NCBI RefSeq assembly: GCF_003097355.1
Contig: NZ_PYUI01000003.1
Coordinates: 186,001 to 250,000 of the forward strand
DNA from: Arthrobacter sp. H-02-3
Lineage (GTDB): Bacteria > Actinomycetota > Actinomycetes > Actinomycetales > Micrococcaceae
Direction: 5' to 3'
DNA: 64,000 nucleotides
Each line of letters starts with the position of its first letter. Positions within the stretch are counted from its first letter, which is position 1. A model generated the notes under the pieces. The model searched no databases and was not told the origin of the DNA. It was given only the letters and a program-made list of their open reading frames with translations. Position numbers and translations under genes: made by a program. Below are positions 19,161-28,395 of the stretch, in pieces.

Positions 19161-19664
19161 GTGATACCAGCGTCCGCTTCCCCCGCTTCGCTGCCCTTGC
19201 CGGGTCTGACCTGGGGCATCAAGCGCAGCTTTATGGATTACATTTCGGGGCTTCCTGACGGAGCCGTTTCCGCCGCGGACGGCGCCACCGTGACCGCGTC
19301 CGGAGAATTCTGTTTCGCCCCGGACGGCGCCGAGTACGATCCCGCCAGCGGCACGGGTGTGCTGCGGTTCCGCGGCGACGTCCGCGTCGCCGGCCACCAC
19401 GGAATGATGTTTGTCCGGCTGCTGGATCCCTGGGTCGAATTCGCGGCCGGGCACGGGGTCCTGTCCATCAGCACCGGCGACGGCGGCGGGCAGGAGCGCA
19501 CCGATGTCGGTACCCTGCGCACCGCTGCGCCACGCAACATGGAGGGATTTCTGGTCTGGGAGCGCGTCGACGTCGCCATCTCCCAGTCGGGCTCGGAACT
19601 GTTCGACGGCCAGTACGCCGACGGCCAGGCCATGGACCCGCTGGTCATCCGGGTGCCGGCCTAG
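19161..19664 (+). CDS. HtaA-domain protein
   Basis: A 167-residue single HtaA domain (LTWGIKRSFMDYI near the start, then FRGDVRVAGHHGMMFVRLLDPWVEF). HtaA domains of corynebacteria bind haem at the cell surface. Here there is no signal peptide, membrane anchor or sortase signal, so secretion is not evident. GTG 19161 follows GGAG nine bases upstream. The neighbouring convergent gene encodes a FetB-like permease. The domain assignment is good; haem binding is inferred from the family. Confidence 0.82.
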   Translation: MIPASASPASLPLPGLTWGIKRSFMDYISGLPDGAVSAADGATVTASGEFCFAPDGAEYDPASGTGVLRFRGDVRVAGHHGMMFVRLLDPWVEFAAGHGVLSISTGDGGGQERTDVGTLRTAAPRNMEGFLVWERVDVAISQSGSELFDGQYADGQAMDPLVIRVPA

Positions 19665-19705
19665 CCACAACGCCCCTGCGCAGGCTTCAGCGGGCGGGGC
19701 ATGCT

Positions 19706-20455
19706 TCAGCGCGGCCGGGCGGGCCGCACCCTCACCGGCGCAAGGACACGGATGAGGACGACGGCGGTAATGGACCCTGCGGCCATGATCGAGGCGAGCA
19801 CGACGATCTGGAAGCGGCCCGCTTCCAAGGGTGACAGTCCCCCGAAGATCGCGCCGACGAAAGCCCCCGGGAGGGTGACCAGGCCGGTCGTCTTCGTCTG
19901 GTCGGTCGATGGGATGAGTGCCGAATAGACCGCACGCCGGGCCAGTTCCAACGTCGATTGGCGCCGCGTCGCGCCCAACGCCAGCCAGGCTTCGACTTCA
20001 TCCCAGCGCTCGTTCACTGCCTCGGCGAAATGCCGGCCCGCCAGTGTGGCAATCGTCATCGCGTTGCCGATCACGATCCCTCCGATGGCCAGGGCATACC
20101 GGGGCGTGAAGGCGATCGCGCCCGTGCCGAAATCGATTGCCAGGGTCACCAGGATGCCTGCGGCCATCGCGCCGCCGACGACGCCCACCCGGCTCCAGGA
20201 CCAGCCGAGGCGCCGTGCGGCCGTCACCGCTGCCACCGTAAACATCACGAGAAGCGCAGCGCCGACCCACACGGGACTGGTGATGATTCCACCGAGTATC
20301 AGGCTGATGACGGCCAGCTGAGCGGCTCCACGGAGGATGGCCACCGCGGGCGCGGCGCTGTGCGGGATCCGGGAAGCCACCAGAAGCCCGACAGTGACCA
20401 CCATCAGGAGCCCGACGCACAGCAACGTCGGCAGGAGGGCGGCGGGCTCGGTCAT
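19706..20455 (-). CDS. fetB: FetB/UPF0014 family ABC transporter permease
   Basis: A 249-residue permease with seven or so membrane helices and the family signature VTLPGAFVGAIFGG near residue 195. E. coli FetAB exports iron and protects against oxidative stress. The cytoplasmic loop EVEAWLALGATRRQSTLELAR (about 145-165) is the usual coupling region for the ATPase. No fetA ATPase gene lies next to it, so its partner must be encoded elsewhere. Confidence 0.88.
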   Translation of the reverse strand: MTEPAALLPTLLCVGLLMVVTVGLLVASRIPHSAAPAVAILRGAAQLAVISLILGGIITSPVWVGAALLVMFTVAAVTAARRLGWSWSRVGVVGGAMAAGILVTLAIDFGTGAIAFTPRYALAIGGIVIGNAMTIATLAGRHFAEAVNERWDEVEAWLALGATRRQSTLELARRAVYSALIPSTDQTKTTGLVTLPGAFVGAIFGGLSPLEAGRFQIVVLASIMAAGSITAVVLIRVLAPVRVRPARPR

Positions 20456-20616
20456 CTGGCAAGCCTATAGACCCAGCCCGTGGCGGCCACCTCCGGAAGG
20501 GTCGCACGAGCGTGCCGAAACACGGCCCTTGTGCTTGGGCACCGGTCCGTCCGTCTGCAAGGATGTGACATGTCGTGGCGCCGCCGAGGGCCACAGTTCG
20601 TCGAAGGAGACCCTCC

Positions 20617-22530
20617 ATGGTTGAACCGGCCGTTTTGGATCACGAGGCGCGCCAGCATGTGCTCAGCGTCCTGGCATCGGACCCGGGAGTCGCCTGGGAG
20701 GACCCGGACCGGTCCGTCTTCGAAGAACGCTTCGACCGCCATTTCCCGGTACTGCTCCGGCTCTTCCAGGATCTCTACGGCGCACGGCCCGATTGGCTGG
20801 ACCAGCTCACGGAGCTCGTGCTGCAGTCCGCCCGGTCGTGGGCCGGGAGGCCGGCCGATCTCAAGGCCCTCGACGCTGAACGAGAGCACAACAGCGGCTG
20901 GTTCCAGGCCAACACCATGCTCGGCGGCGTCTGTTATGTCGACCGGTACGCCGAGGACCTGGAGGGCGTCCGCGCCCGGATCCCCTACTTCAAGGAACTC
21001 GGCCTCACCTATCTGCACCTCATGCCGCTGTTCCTGGCACCCGAACCGCATTCCGACGGCGGCTACGCCGTCTCCAGTTACCGGCAGGTCAACCCCAAGC
21101 TGGGCACCATGCAGCAGCTGCGCGACCTCGCCGCCGAGCTGCGGGCCAACGGCATCAGTCTGGTGGTCGATTTCATCTTCAACCACACCTCCGACGAACA
21201 CGAATGGGCCCGGAAAGCGGCCGAAGGTGAGGCGGGGTACAGCGACTTCTACTGGATCTACCCGGACCGGACAATGCCGGACGCGTTTGAGCAGAACGTG
21301 CGCGAAATCTTCCCGGACGACCACCCCGGATCCTTCATTGAAATGCCGGACGGGCGCTGGGTCTGGGCCACTTTCCACACGTTCCAATGGGATCTGAACT
21401 ACGCCAACCCGGCCGTCTTCCGGGCCATGGCCGGTGAGATGCTCTTCCTGGCCAACCAGGGCGTGGATATTCTCCGGATGGACGCCGTCGCCTTCATTTG
21501 GAAGCAGCTCGGCACGCCCTGCGAGAACCTGCCGGAAGCCCACACGCTGCTTCAGGCGTTCAATGCCGTGTGCCGGCTGGCCGCGCCGTCATTGCTGTTC
21601 AAATCCGAGGCGATCGTCCACCCCGATGAGGTGGCACGGTACATCGACCCCGCCGAGTGCCAACTCTCCTACAATCCCCTCCAGATGGCGCTGATCTGGG
21701 AGTCGCTGGCCACCCGCGACGTGTCGCTGCTTTCGCAGGCTCTGGACCGGCGGCACAATCTCCCGGCCGGCACGTCCTGGGTGAACTATGTCCGCAGCCA
21801 CGACGACATCGGCTGGACGTTCGCGGATGAAGACGCAGCTGAACTCGGCATCAACGGCTTCGATCACCGGCGCTTCCTCAATGCCTTCTACGTCAACCGC
21901 TTTCCCGGAAGCTTCGCCCGCGGTGTGCCGTTCCAGGACAACCCCCGCACCGGCGACTGCCGGATTTCCGGCACGACGGCGTCCCTGTGCGGGCTTGAGG
22001 ACGGAACCGTGGCTGCGGTGGAGCGGATTCTGCTGGCCCATTCGGTAGCTTTCAGCACCGGCGGGATCCCGCTGCTCTATCTCGGCGACGAGGTCGGCCA
22101 GCTCAATGACTACCAGTATGACCTCGAGGCAGGGCATGGAGCGGACAGCCGGTGGGTGCACCGGCCGCACTACCCGGCTGCGGACTACGCGCTGCGCGCG
22201 GACCCGGAAACTCCGGCCGGGGCGGTCTACGCGGGGCTGCGCCGGATGGTTTCCGCGCGGTCCGCGACGCCGGAACTCGCCGGCACCCGGCTGATCGGGT
22301 TCGCCACGAACAATCCGGGCGTCCTGGGGTACCAGCGCCCCGGAGCCGAAACACTGATTCTGGTGCTGGCCAACTTCAGCGACGGGCCACAGGAGGTGTC
22401 ACCGGGGACGCTGTCCGGCTTCACGGGGGACGCCGTCGACGTCCTGACCGGCGCCAAGGTGCGCATCGACACCGGAATCGTCCTGGACCCGCGGCAATTT
22501 GTCTGGCTCCGCGTGGCTGCCCGGTCGTGA
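20617..22530 (+). CDS. Amylosucrase (GH13 subfamily 4)
   Basis: A 637-residue enzyme expected to build alpha-1,4-glucan from sucrose, releasing fructose. All key residues match the 636-residue Neisseria polysaccharea enzyme at a constant offset of three: nucleophile Asp289 (ILRMDA), acid/base Glu331 (FKSEAIV) and transition-state Asp396 (RSHDD). DFIFNHTSDEHEWA and the N-terminal helical domain of amylosucrases are also present. ATG 20617 has AAGGAGA upstream. No signal peptide is seen, so it acts in the cytoplasm. Arthrobacter chlorophenolicus has a characterised enzyme of this type. Confidence 0.94.
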   Translation: MVEPAVLDHEARQHVLSVLASDPGVAWEDPDRSVFEERFDRHFPVLLRLFQDLYGARPDWLDQLTELVLQSARSWAGRPADLKALDAEREHNSGWFQANTMLGGVCYVDRYAEDLEGVRARIPYFKELGLTYLHLMPLFLAPEPHSDGGYAVSSYRQVNPKLGTMQQLRDLAAELRANGISLVVDFIFNHTSDEHEWARKAAEGEAGYSDFYWIYPDRTMPDAFEQNVREIFPDDHPGSFIEMPDGRWVWATFHTFQWDLNYANPAVFRAMAGEMLFLANQGVDILRMDAVAFIWKQLGTPCENLPEAHTLLQAFNAVCRLAAPSLLFKSEAIVHPDEVARYIDPAECQLSYNPLQMALIWESLATRDVSLLSQALDRRHNLPAGTSWVNYVRSHDDIGWTFADEDAAELGINGFDHRRFLNAFYVNRFPGSFARGVPFQDNPRTGDCRISGTTASLCGLEDGTVAAVERILLAHSVAFSTGGIPLLYLGDEVGQLNDYQYDLEAGHGADSRWVHRPHYPAADYALRADPETPAGAVYAGLRRMVSARSATPELAGTRLIGFATNNPGVLGYQRPGAETLILVLANFSDGPQEVSPGTLSGFTGDAVDVLTGAKVRIDTGIVLDPRQFVWLRVAARS

Positions 22531-22570
22531 GGTCCGCGCCCGCCACCCATCGCTTCGCGGGTGCGACCGG

Positions 22571-22587
22571 GCCGGCGGGCCGCCGGC
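22571..22587. terminator. Short GC hairpin after amylosucrase
   Basis: GCCGGCG and CGCCGGC pair around a GGC loop 41 bases after the amylosucrase stop, with no T-run. It is a weak candidate terminator. The rest of 22531-22777 holds no gene. Confidence 0.3.
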
Positions 22588-22777
22588 GGCGCTCGTAAAA
22601 GGAACCTGGCCGGCCGCACGCTGGTTGAGGAGAGCATGCGGCCGGAATCTTTGGAGGCGGCTGGCGTCCCGGGTCCTGTTCTTACTGTCCCCCATGCTGC
22701 TGAGAAGAGGCTGAGAGCGGCGCCTTGCGCGGCAATGTGGCCGGATCGCTTGTCCCCTGGTTGTCCGGAGCCGCACG

Positions 22778-24289
22778 GTGCCGCATTCTTGGACCATGGC
22801 ACCGAGCAAGCAGGCCCCGCGCGGCACCCCCGGACCGGACGCGAGCCGTTGGGGCGCGACGCGCTGGGGCGTACGAAAGCGATCGACGGCGGCCGCCGTC
22901 GGCGTTGTGGCCTTGGCACTTTTGCTCGGCGGCCTCGTCCTACTGGTGTTGCTACACACATCCCTGAGCAGGGCCACCGAAGCCACAGCACGGCAGAAGG
23001 CGATGGACGTGATCGCCGAAATGGCGGATCAAGACATCGAGGACGCCAGGACCTATATCGTGGGTACCTCGCATGCGGGGCAGTTCGTCCAGTTGCTTGA
23101 CGCTGCCGGGATCGTCGTGGCCGCCTCGGATCCCGTGGTCGCCAGTATCCCGCTGTCTGCCCAGCGGCCCGGCCCGGGCCAGATCATGATCCAGGACGTC
23201 TCGGGCCTGCCCCGCATTGACGACAACGACAACTACCATATCGTCACCGTCGGTGCGGGTTCCGGTTCCAAGAAGTACGCGGTGGTCGTGGCCCAGGCGT
23301 CACAGATTCAGGCGGACACGATCTCGACGGTGGCGTGGTTCATGCTGGGAGCCACGCCGGTGCTGCTGCTCACCGTGGCAGCATCCGTGTGGCTGCTGGT
23401 GGGTCGCTCCCTTCGCCAGGTGGAACGGATCCGGGGCCAGGTGGCGCGTATCAATGCAGGGCGGCTGGACGGGCGCGTCGATGTGCCGCCGACCAACGAT
23501 GAAGTCCGGGCCCTGGCATTGACCATGAACACAATGCTGGACCGGCTGGAAGCTTCGGACACTGAACAGCGCCGGTTTGTCTCGGACGCCAGCCACGAAC
23601 TGCGCAGCCCGTTGGCCACGCTCAAAGCGGGAATCGAGATCGCGGCGGCAGACCCCACCGGGGCGATGTGGCTGCACATGAAAGATGTCCTCGCCGAAGA
23701 GACGAACCGCATGAGCTTCCTCGTGGAGGACCTGCTGACGCTGGCTAAAGCAAGTGACGGCGGCCTGAAAGTGGAACAAAAGGACGTGGACCTTGACGAC
23801 GTCGTGGACCAGGAGATCCGCCGGCTGCGGTCGACCAGCCGCCACCAGGTTTCAGTGGACCTCGTCCCGGCACGGATCCGCGGCGACGGCCGCCGGCTGG
23901 CCCAGGTGCTGCGGAACGTCCTGGACAACGCCGATCGCCATGCCCTGTCCCGGATCGCCGTGGACCTGCACACCACCGGAGACCGGGCGGTCATCACGGT
24001 GGAGAACGACGGCGACCCCATTCCCGAGGCTGACCGGGACCGGATCTTCGAACGCTTTGTCCGGCTCGACGGCAGCCGCTCCCGGGACGGCGGCGGCAGC
24101 GGACTGGGATTGGCCATCGCGGCGGAAATTGTGGCCGCCCATCACGGGACCATCCGTCCCGCCGACGCACCGCCGGGGCTCTGCCGTTTTGAGATTGCCC
24201 TTCCCAGCCCGGAACCTGCCGGGGAGTCAGCCCTCAGTCTCCGCGACTCCGGACGGCAGGAGACGACTCAGGGGTCGGGTCGGCTTTGA
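22778..24289 (+). CDS. Sensor histidine kinase, HAMP-containing
   Basis: A 503-residue membrane kinase. Transmembrane helices lie at about 38-60 and 184-208, flanking an extracytoplasmic sensor of about 120 residues. A HAMP linker follows at 208-262, then the H-box SDASHELRSPL with phospho-acceptor His273, the N-box RNVLDNADRHA, and the G boxes VENDGDPI and GGGSGLGLA. The start is GTG 22778 (GGAG nine bases before) or ATG 22796. Its evident partner is the response regulator on the other strand, whose 3' end overlaps this one by 56 bases. The signal sensed is unknown. Confidence 0.92.
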   Translation: MPHSWTMAPSKQAPRGTPGPDASRWGATRWGVRKRSTAAAVGVVALALLLGGLVLLVLLHTSLSRATEATARQKAMDVIAEMADQDIEDARTYIVGTSHAGQFVQLLDAAGIVVAASDPVVASIPLSAQRPGPGQIMIQDVSGLPRIDDNDNYHIVTVGAGSGSKKYAVVVAQASQIQADTISTVAWFMLGATPVLLLTVAASVWLLVGRSLRQVERIRGQVARINAGRLDGRVDVPPTNDEVRALALTMNTMLDRLEASDTEQRRFVSDASHELRSPLATLKAGIEIAAADPTGAMWLHMKDVLAEETNRMSFLVEDLLTLAKASDGGLKVEQKDVDLDDVVDQEIRRLRSTSRHQVSVDLVPARIRGDGRRLAQVLRNVLDNADRHALSRIAVDLHTTGDRAVITVENDGDPIPEADRDRIFERFVRLDGSRSRDGGGSGLGLAIAAEIVAAHHGTIRPADAPPGLCRFEIALPSPEPAGESALSLRDSGRQETTQGSGRL

Positions 24290-24947
24290 GCAGATAGCCC
24301 ATGCCGCGCACGGTGGCCAGTGTGTGGAGATCGAAGGGGGCATCGATCTTGCGCCGGAGGTAGCTGACGTAGACCTCCACAACGTTGTCCGCGCCCTCGA
24401 ACGCCGGGTCCCAGACGTTTTGCAGGATCTCCACCTTGGAGACGATCTGGCCGTGCCGTCGCATCAGGTACTGGAGGAGCCCGTACTCCCTGGCCGTGAG
24501 GCTGATGACGGTTTCCCCTCGGCGGACGCTGCGGTTAACGGGATCCAGCGTCAGCGTGCCCACCGTCATGACGACGGGCCGGGCGGGTGCTCCACGACGG
24601 ATCAGCGCCCTGATCCGGGCCACCAGAACCAGGAAGCTGAATGGCTTCGTGAGATAGTCGTCCGCTCCCAGGTCAAAGGCATCGGTCTGGTCGTATTCGC
24701 CATCCTTGGCCGTGAGCATCAGGACGGGAGCCCAGACTTTGCGCTGCCGCAGTTCTTTGAGGACGTCATAGCCGTTCATCCGCGGCAGCATGAGGTCCAG
24801 GAGGATCGCATCGTACGGATTCTCGAGCGCTGCCAGGAGTCCGGAGACGCCGTCATGGGCGACGTCGACGACGAACCCTTCGTTCTTCAGCCCGCGGCGG
24901 ACCGTTTCCGCAAGTGCGCGCTCATCCTCAACCATCAGAATCCGCAA
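24234..24947 (-). CDS. OmpR-family response regulator
   Basis: A 237-residue regulator: receiver domain at about 1-115 with phospho-acceptor Asp51 (LLDLMLPRMNGYD) and Lys in LTKPF, and an OmpR/PhoB winged helix at 130-228 (DNVVEVYVSYLRRKID). TTG 24947 gives the usual MRILMVEDE start with AAAGAGAGG upstream; the longer open frame adds 30 unlikely residues. It is convergent with the kinase gene and overlaps its tail, so mRNAs from the two genes are complementary there. Confidence 0.92.
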   Translation of the reverse strand: MRILMVEDERALAETVRRGLKNEGFVVDVAHDGVSGLLAALENPYDAILLDLMLPRMNGYDVLKELRQRKVWAPVLMLTAKDGEYDQTDAFDLGADDYLTKPFSFLVLVARIRALIRRGAPARPVVMTVGTLTLDPVNRSVRRGETVISLTAREYGLLQYLMRRHGQIVSKVEILQNVWDPAFEGADNVVEVYVSYLRRKIDAPFDLHTLATVRGMGYLLKADPTPESSPAVRSRGD

Positions 24948-25061
24948 TCCAGGACCCCTCTCTTTGAGAGAAGTATGGACCTTCGCGGGCAGGTCTGGGT
25001 GGAGAATCCTGCGTGTCCCGGCGCACGGCCTGGGCACGCGCGCGATACGAGCCGTCGCCCG

Positions 25062-25307
25062 CTAAGCCGGCCGGGCCGGCCCGAACAGCCAACCTGACAC
25101 GTCGCTGCGCAGAATCACGTGCGGGCCTCCGGTGGAACTGACGCTCCCGTTGGGGACGTAGTAGCCGCGCCCGGCCCCGGGACCGCCTGCCGCGCGATCG
25201 AGGGCATCGGTAAGGCGTCGGGTCAGGTGCCCGTTGGGACCGAGGGACCGCAATTCGTCGAGTTCGTCCGGCGTGAGCCGTCCCAGCACTGCAGCGATGT
25301 CGGCCAT
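25062..25307 (-). CDS. Small hypothetical protein
   Basis: An 81-residue soluble protein with a helical N-terminal half (LGRLTPDELDELRSL) and a Gly-rich C-terminal half. GGGAGGGA lies six bases before the ATG. No family is recognised. It sits upstream of the response regulator gene on the same strand, 114 bases away, and might be co-transcribed with it. Confidence 0.62.
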   Translation of the reverse strand: MADIAAVLGRLTPDELDELRSLGPNGHLTRRLTDALDRAAGGPGAGRGYYVPNGSVSSTGGPHVILRSDVSGWLFGPARPA

Positions 25308-25591
25308 GGTAAATCCCTCCCGGCGGATGAAGCGGATGGTGCCCGTGCTGGATGGTCCCTAAGGATTCAGGCTAGGGCACGCAAATGAACGGCACATGAC
25401 GCCAGTGTGACCAGTAGCGAACGAAGTGGAAGGGCCGCGGGGCAGGCTGCTTCCGCCGGGTGTCACGAGCGTCACTGCCGCGACTCCCCCTGTCCCCAGC
25501 ATTCACCCGGTGTAATGCTGTACCGTTCAATCCCGGAGATCCGTCAGAGGCTCCCGATCACACACCCAGCAACGGAAATGAGTACCACCAG

Positions 25592-25894
25592 GTGGCAACC
25601 GATTATGACGAAGTACGCTCCGACGTTGCGGAATCTCGTAACGCTTCCCTCGAGGCTCTCCGTTCGGCGAACGCGCCCGATGCGCGGAGCGTCGTCCGCG
25701 AGCTCGACGAGGCCGATACCTCCGAGGGCGTAGAGCTCCCGGGTGCGGACTTGTCCGGCGAGGAGCTGACCGTCACGGTCATCCCGCAGAAAGAGGATGA
25801 GTTCACCTGCTATTCCTGTTTCCTCGTCCGGCACCGGTCCCAGCTCGCCAAGGAGAAGGACGGGCACGCGTACTGCGCGGACTGCCTCAGCTAA
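25592..25894 (+). CDS. DUF4193 zinc-ribbon protein
   Basis: A 100-residue acidic protein of the DUF4193 family, found across actinobacteria. The C-terminal zinc ribbon uses Cys73 and Cys76 (CYSC) and Cys95 and Cys98 (CADC). The family start M-A-T-D-Y-D is recovered from GTG 25592; the upstream extension of the frame is not conserved-looking. The function is unknown, though wide conservation suggests a core role. It stands alone. Confidence 0.88.
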   Translation: MATDYDEVRSDVAESRNASLEALRSANAPDARSVVRELDEADTSEGVELPGADLSGEELTVTVIPQKEDEFTCYSCFLVRHRSQLAKEKDGHAYCADCLS

Positions 25895-26063
25895 CCCCCG
25901 GCGAGACGGCGCGTGACCGTGACGGTCGTCCTCCCACTGCACTTCTGTCACACGCTTCACAATAGTGTCGGGAAGCAGCCGGACATGACCCGTCGGGGCG
26001 CCTTCGGCTACGCTCCTGATTGACGATGCGGCGAGTGCCGGCACGTGGCCGGAGGCTGACCCC

Positions 26064-28382
26064 ATGAGTGACTCCAACAGCAAGTTGGCGGACCCAACTG
26101 TTGCGTCGCCGTCGAACGCCGCTGCCACCACGCCGGGGCCTTCCGGCGGCGCTGCCGTGGCCGCCGCGGGACGCACCGGCCGTCGAAGGCGCCGCCGTCG
26201 GCCTGCCCGCACCGGGAGCCTGAAGCGCGAATGGTCCCGGGCGTTCATGCTGATGCTGCTGGCCCTGCTCGCCGGGGCCGCGGCAACCGTGGTGGGCGTG
26301 CGTGTTGTCACGGATCAGATCCAGCGGGCCGCCGCCCAGCACCGCGTCGAGTCCGAAGCGATCGCCGAGTTGCGGACCGATCTTGACGCCCACGAACAAG
26401 CCGGCCTGCAACTGTTGTCCTCGGCGCCCGTAGATACCTCGGCCTTCCTGCAGCAGCAAGAGGATATCTCCGCCCGGTTCGATGCGGCCTCGGTGATGCT
26501 GCCGGACGAACACGGCATGCGGTCCACACTCCGCGAGGCTCGCGCTTCGTGGCAGGAGGGACTGTCGGCGCACGGTCTCTGGGGCAGCCAGGTGTCCGTC
26601 CTGCACGGCAACCACGTGGCTGAGGTCCCGGCATTCGCCGCCTCCGGGACCACGGCGCGCGCGCTGCTGGCCGACATCCGTCGCGCCTCCCTGGACGCGC
26701 TCGACGACGGCGTCGCCTATGGCGCCCAGCTCCAGCAGATGGTGGTGGCCGGCCGGACGGCTCTCTTTGCGCTGGCCGCCGTCGGCGTGTTCTACTTCCG
26801 ACGCCGGATGACCAAATACCTGATGCGCCCCATCGAGGGGTTGTACCAGGGGGTCCTGAAGCTGCAGGCCGGCGACTACAGCCACAGGATCACCGTTGTC
26901 CGCAATGACGAGCTGGGCCAGTTGGCGGAGGCCTTCAATTCCATGGCCGCCACGGTGCACGACAGCCACTTGGAACTGACTTTCCGGGCCACGCATGATC
27001 CCCTCACGGGGCTGGCCAACCGGGCGGTCGTCACCGAACGCCTCGCTGCCGCGTTTGGCCCGGACATCAACAATGCGGACTCCAAGAATGCGGACGCCCG
27101 GAACGTTCACACCGACAATGCACGCACCGGGCATGGGGGCCCGCACGAGGGCCTGTTGATCATCGACGTCGACGACTTCAAGGATGTCAACGACTCACTC
27201 GGCCATGAAGGCGGCGACGCGCTGCTCATTCAGCTCGCCCAACGGTTGCGGAGCTGCGTCCGCGGTCATGACCTCGTCGCCCGGCTGGGCGGCGATGAAT
27301 TCGCGATCGTCGTCCTGGACGACGCCGGCACGGCCACGGACGACGTCGCCGGACGGATCCAGGATGCCCTGCGGGCGCCGTTCTCGATCGACGAGGTCAG
27401 GCTCAAGGTAACGGTCAGCATGGGAGCCGCGCAGCGTACCGCCGCAACAGCGGATCCGGCCGAGCTGATGCGGCAGGCAGACTTCGCCATGTACATGGCC
27501 AAGCATGGCGGCAAGGGCCGCTACCAGCTCTTCGATGCACGGGGCTACGACGAAATGACCTACCGCGCCGCCCTCCGGGCCGATCTCGCCACTGCCGTGC
27601 AGGCCGGGCAGCTGCGCCTCGATTACCAGCCGGTGGTTGATCTCCGGACCGGCGGGATTGTCGGCGTGGAGGCCCTGGTCCGCTGGGAACACCCGACGCT
27701 CGGCCGGCTGTCCCCTGCGGACTTTATCCCCCTGGCGGAGGAAACCGGCGAGATCGGCCCCATCGGCTCCTGGGTGCTCGACACGGCCACCCGGCATGTC
27801 GCCGGCTGGCGCCGCTCCCCGGGCACTCCCGCAGACATCTGGGTCTCGGTGAACCTCTCCACGCTGCAGTTGTCCAGCGACAGGAACCTCGCGGCCCTCG
27901 AGCGGATCCTGTCCCAGCCCGCCGCCCAGGCCGACAAGGTCATCCTCGAGGTCACCGAATCCGCCCTGGCCACGAGCACCGATGGCGGCGTGGGCGCCCT
28001 CAACCGGCTCAAGAGCTTCGGCGTGCGCATCGCCATCGACGACTTCGGAACCGGGTTCTCGTCGCTGAGCACCCTGGCGGTCCTGCCGGCGGACATCCTC
28101 AAGATCGACCGTTCATTCCTCTCCGGACTGCCCGGGGACGCTCCGGCGGCGGCGATGCTTGAGGGCATTCTGGAAGTGGCCCGGAAGCTGAACCTGGCCG
28201 TCATCGCCGAAGGCATCGAAGACACCGGGCAGCTCGGTCTCCTGCGCTCGCTCGGCTGCGACATGGGACAGGGCTTCCTCTTGGCCAGTCCCAGCCCGTC
28301 CCCTGTGCTTGAGGCACTGCTGACCTCGGGGTCGCGTCTGCAGCCACCGGCCGGCGCGGCAGCATCGGCGGCAGATTTCTAG
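26064..28382 (+). CDS. Membrane GGDEF-EAL cyclic-di-GMP protein
   Basis: A 772-residue protein able in principle to make and degrade cyclic di-GMP. A basic N-terminus (Arg run at 40-46) leads to helices at about 58-80 and 227-247 flanking an extracytoplasmic helical sensor, then HAMP (about 247-300). The GGDEF domain has an intact GGDEF at 409-413 and an inhibitory site RGHD at 400-403. The EAL domain has EAL at 536-538 and DDFGTG, so both activities look possible. An Asn/Asp-rich insert of about 30 residues (332-361) interrupts the early GGDEF domain. Signal and targets are unknown. Confidence 0.93.
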   Translation: MSDSNSKLADPTVASPSNAAATTPGPSGGAAVAAAGRTGRRRRRRRPARTGSLKREWSRAFMLMLLALLAGAAATVVGVRVVTDQIQRAAAQHRVESEAIAELRTDLDAHEQAGLQLLSSAPVDTSAFLQQQEDISARFDAASVMLPDEHGMRSTLREARASWQEGLSAHGLWGSQVSVLHGNHVAEVPAFAASGTTARALLADIRRASLDALDDGVAYGAQLQQMVVAGRTALFALAAVGVFYFRRRMTKYLMRPIEGLYQGVLKLQAGDYSHRITVVRNDELGQLAEAFNSMAATVHDSHLELTFRATHDPLTGLANRAVVTERLAAAFGPDINNADSKNADARNVHTDNARTGHGGPHEGLLIIDVDDFKDVNDSLGHEGGDALLIQLAQRLRSCVRGHDLVARLGGDEFAIVVLDDAGTATDDVAGRIQDALRAPFSIDEVRLKVTVSMGAAQRTAATADPAELMRQADFAMYMAKHGGKGRYQLFDARGYDEMTYRAALRADLATAVQAGQLRLDYQPVVDLRTGGIVGVEALVRWEHPTLGRLSPADFIPLAEETGEIGPIGSWVLDTATRHVAGWRRSPGTPADIWVSVNLSTLQLSSDRNLAALERILSQPAAQADKVILEVTESALATSTDGGVGALNRLKSFGVRIAIDDFGTGFSSLSTLAVLPADILKIDRSFLSGLPGDAPAAAMLEGILEVARKLNLAVIAEGIEDTGQLGLLRSLGCDMGQGFLLASPSPSPVLEALLTSGSRLQPPAGAAASAADF

Positions 28383-28395
28383 CGCAGCCCTATCC

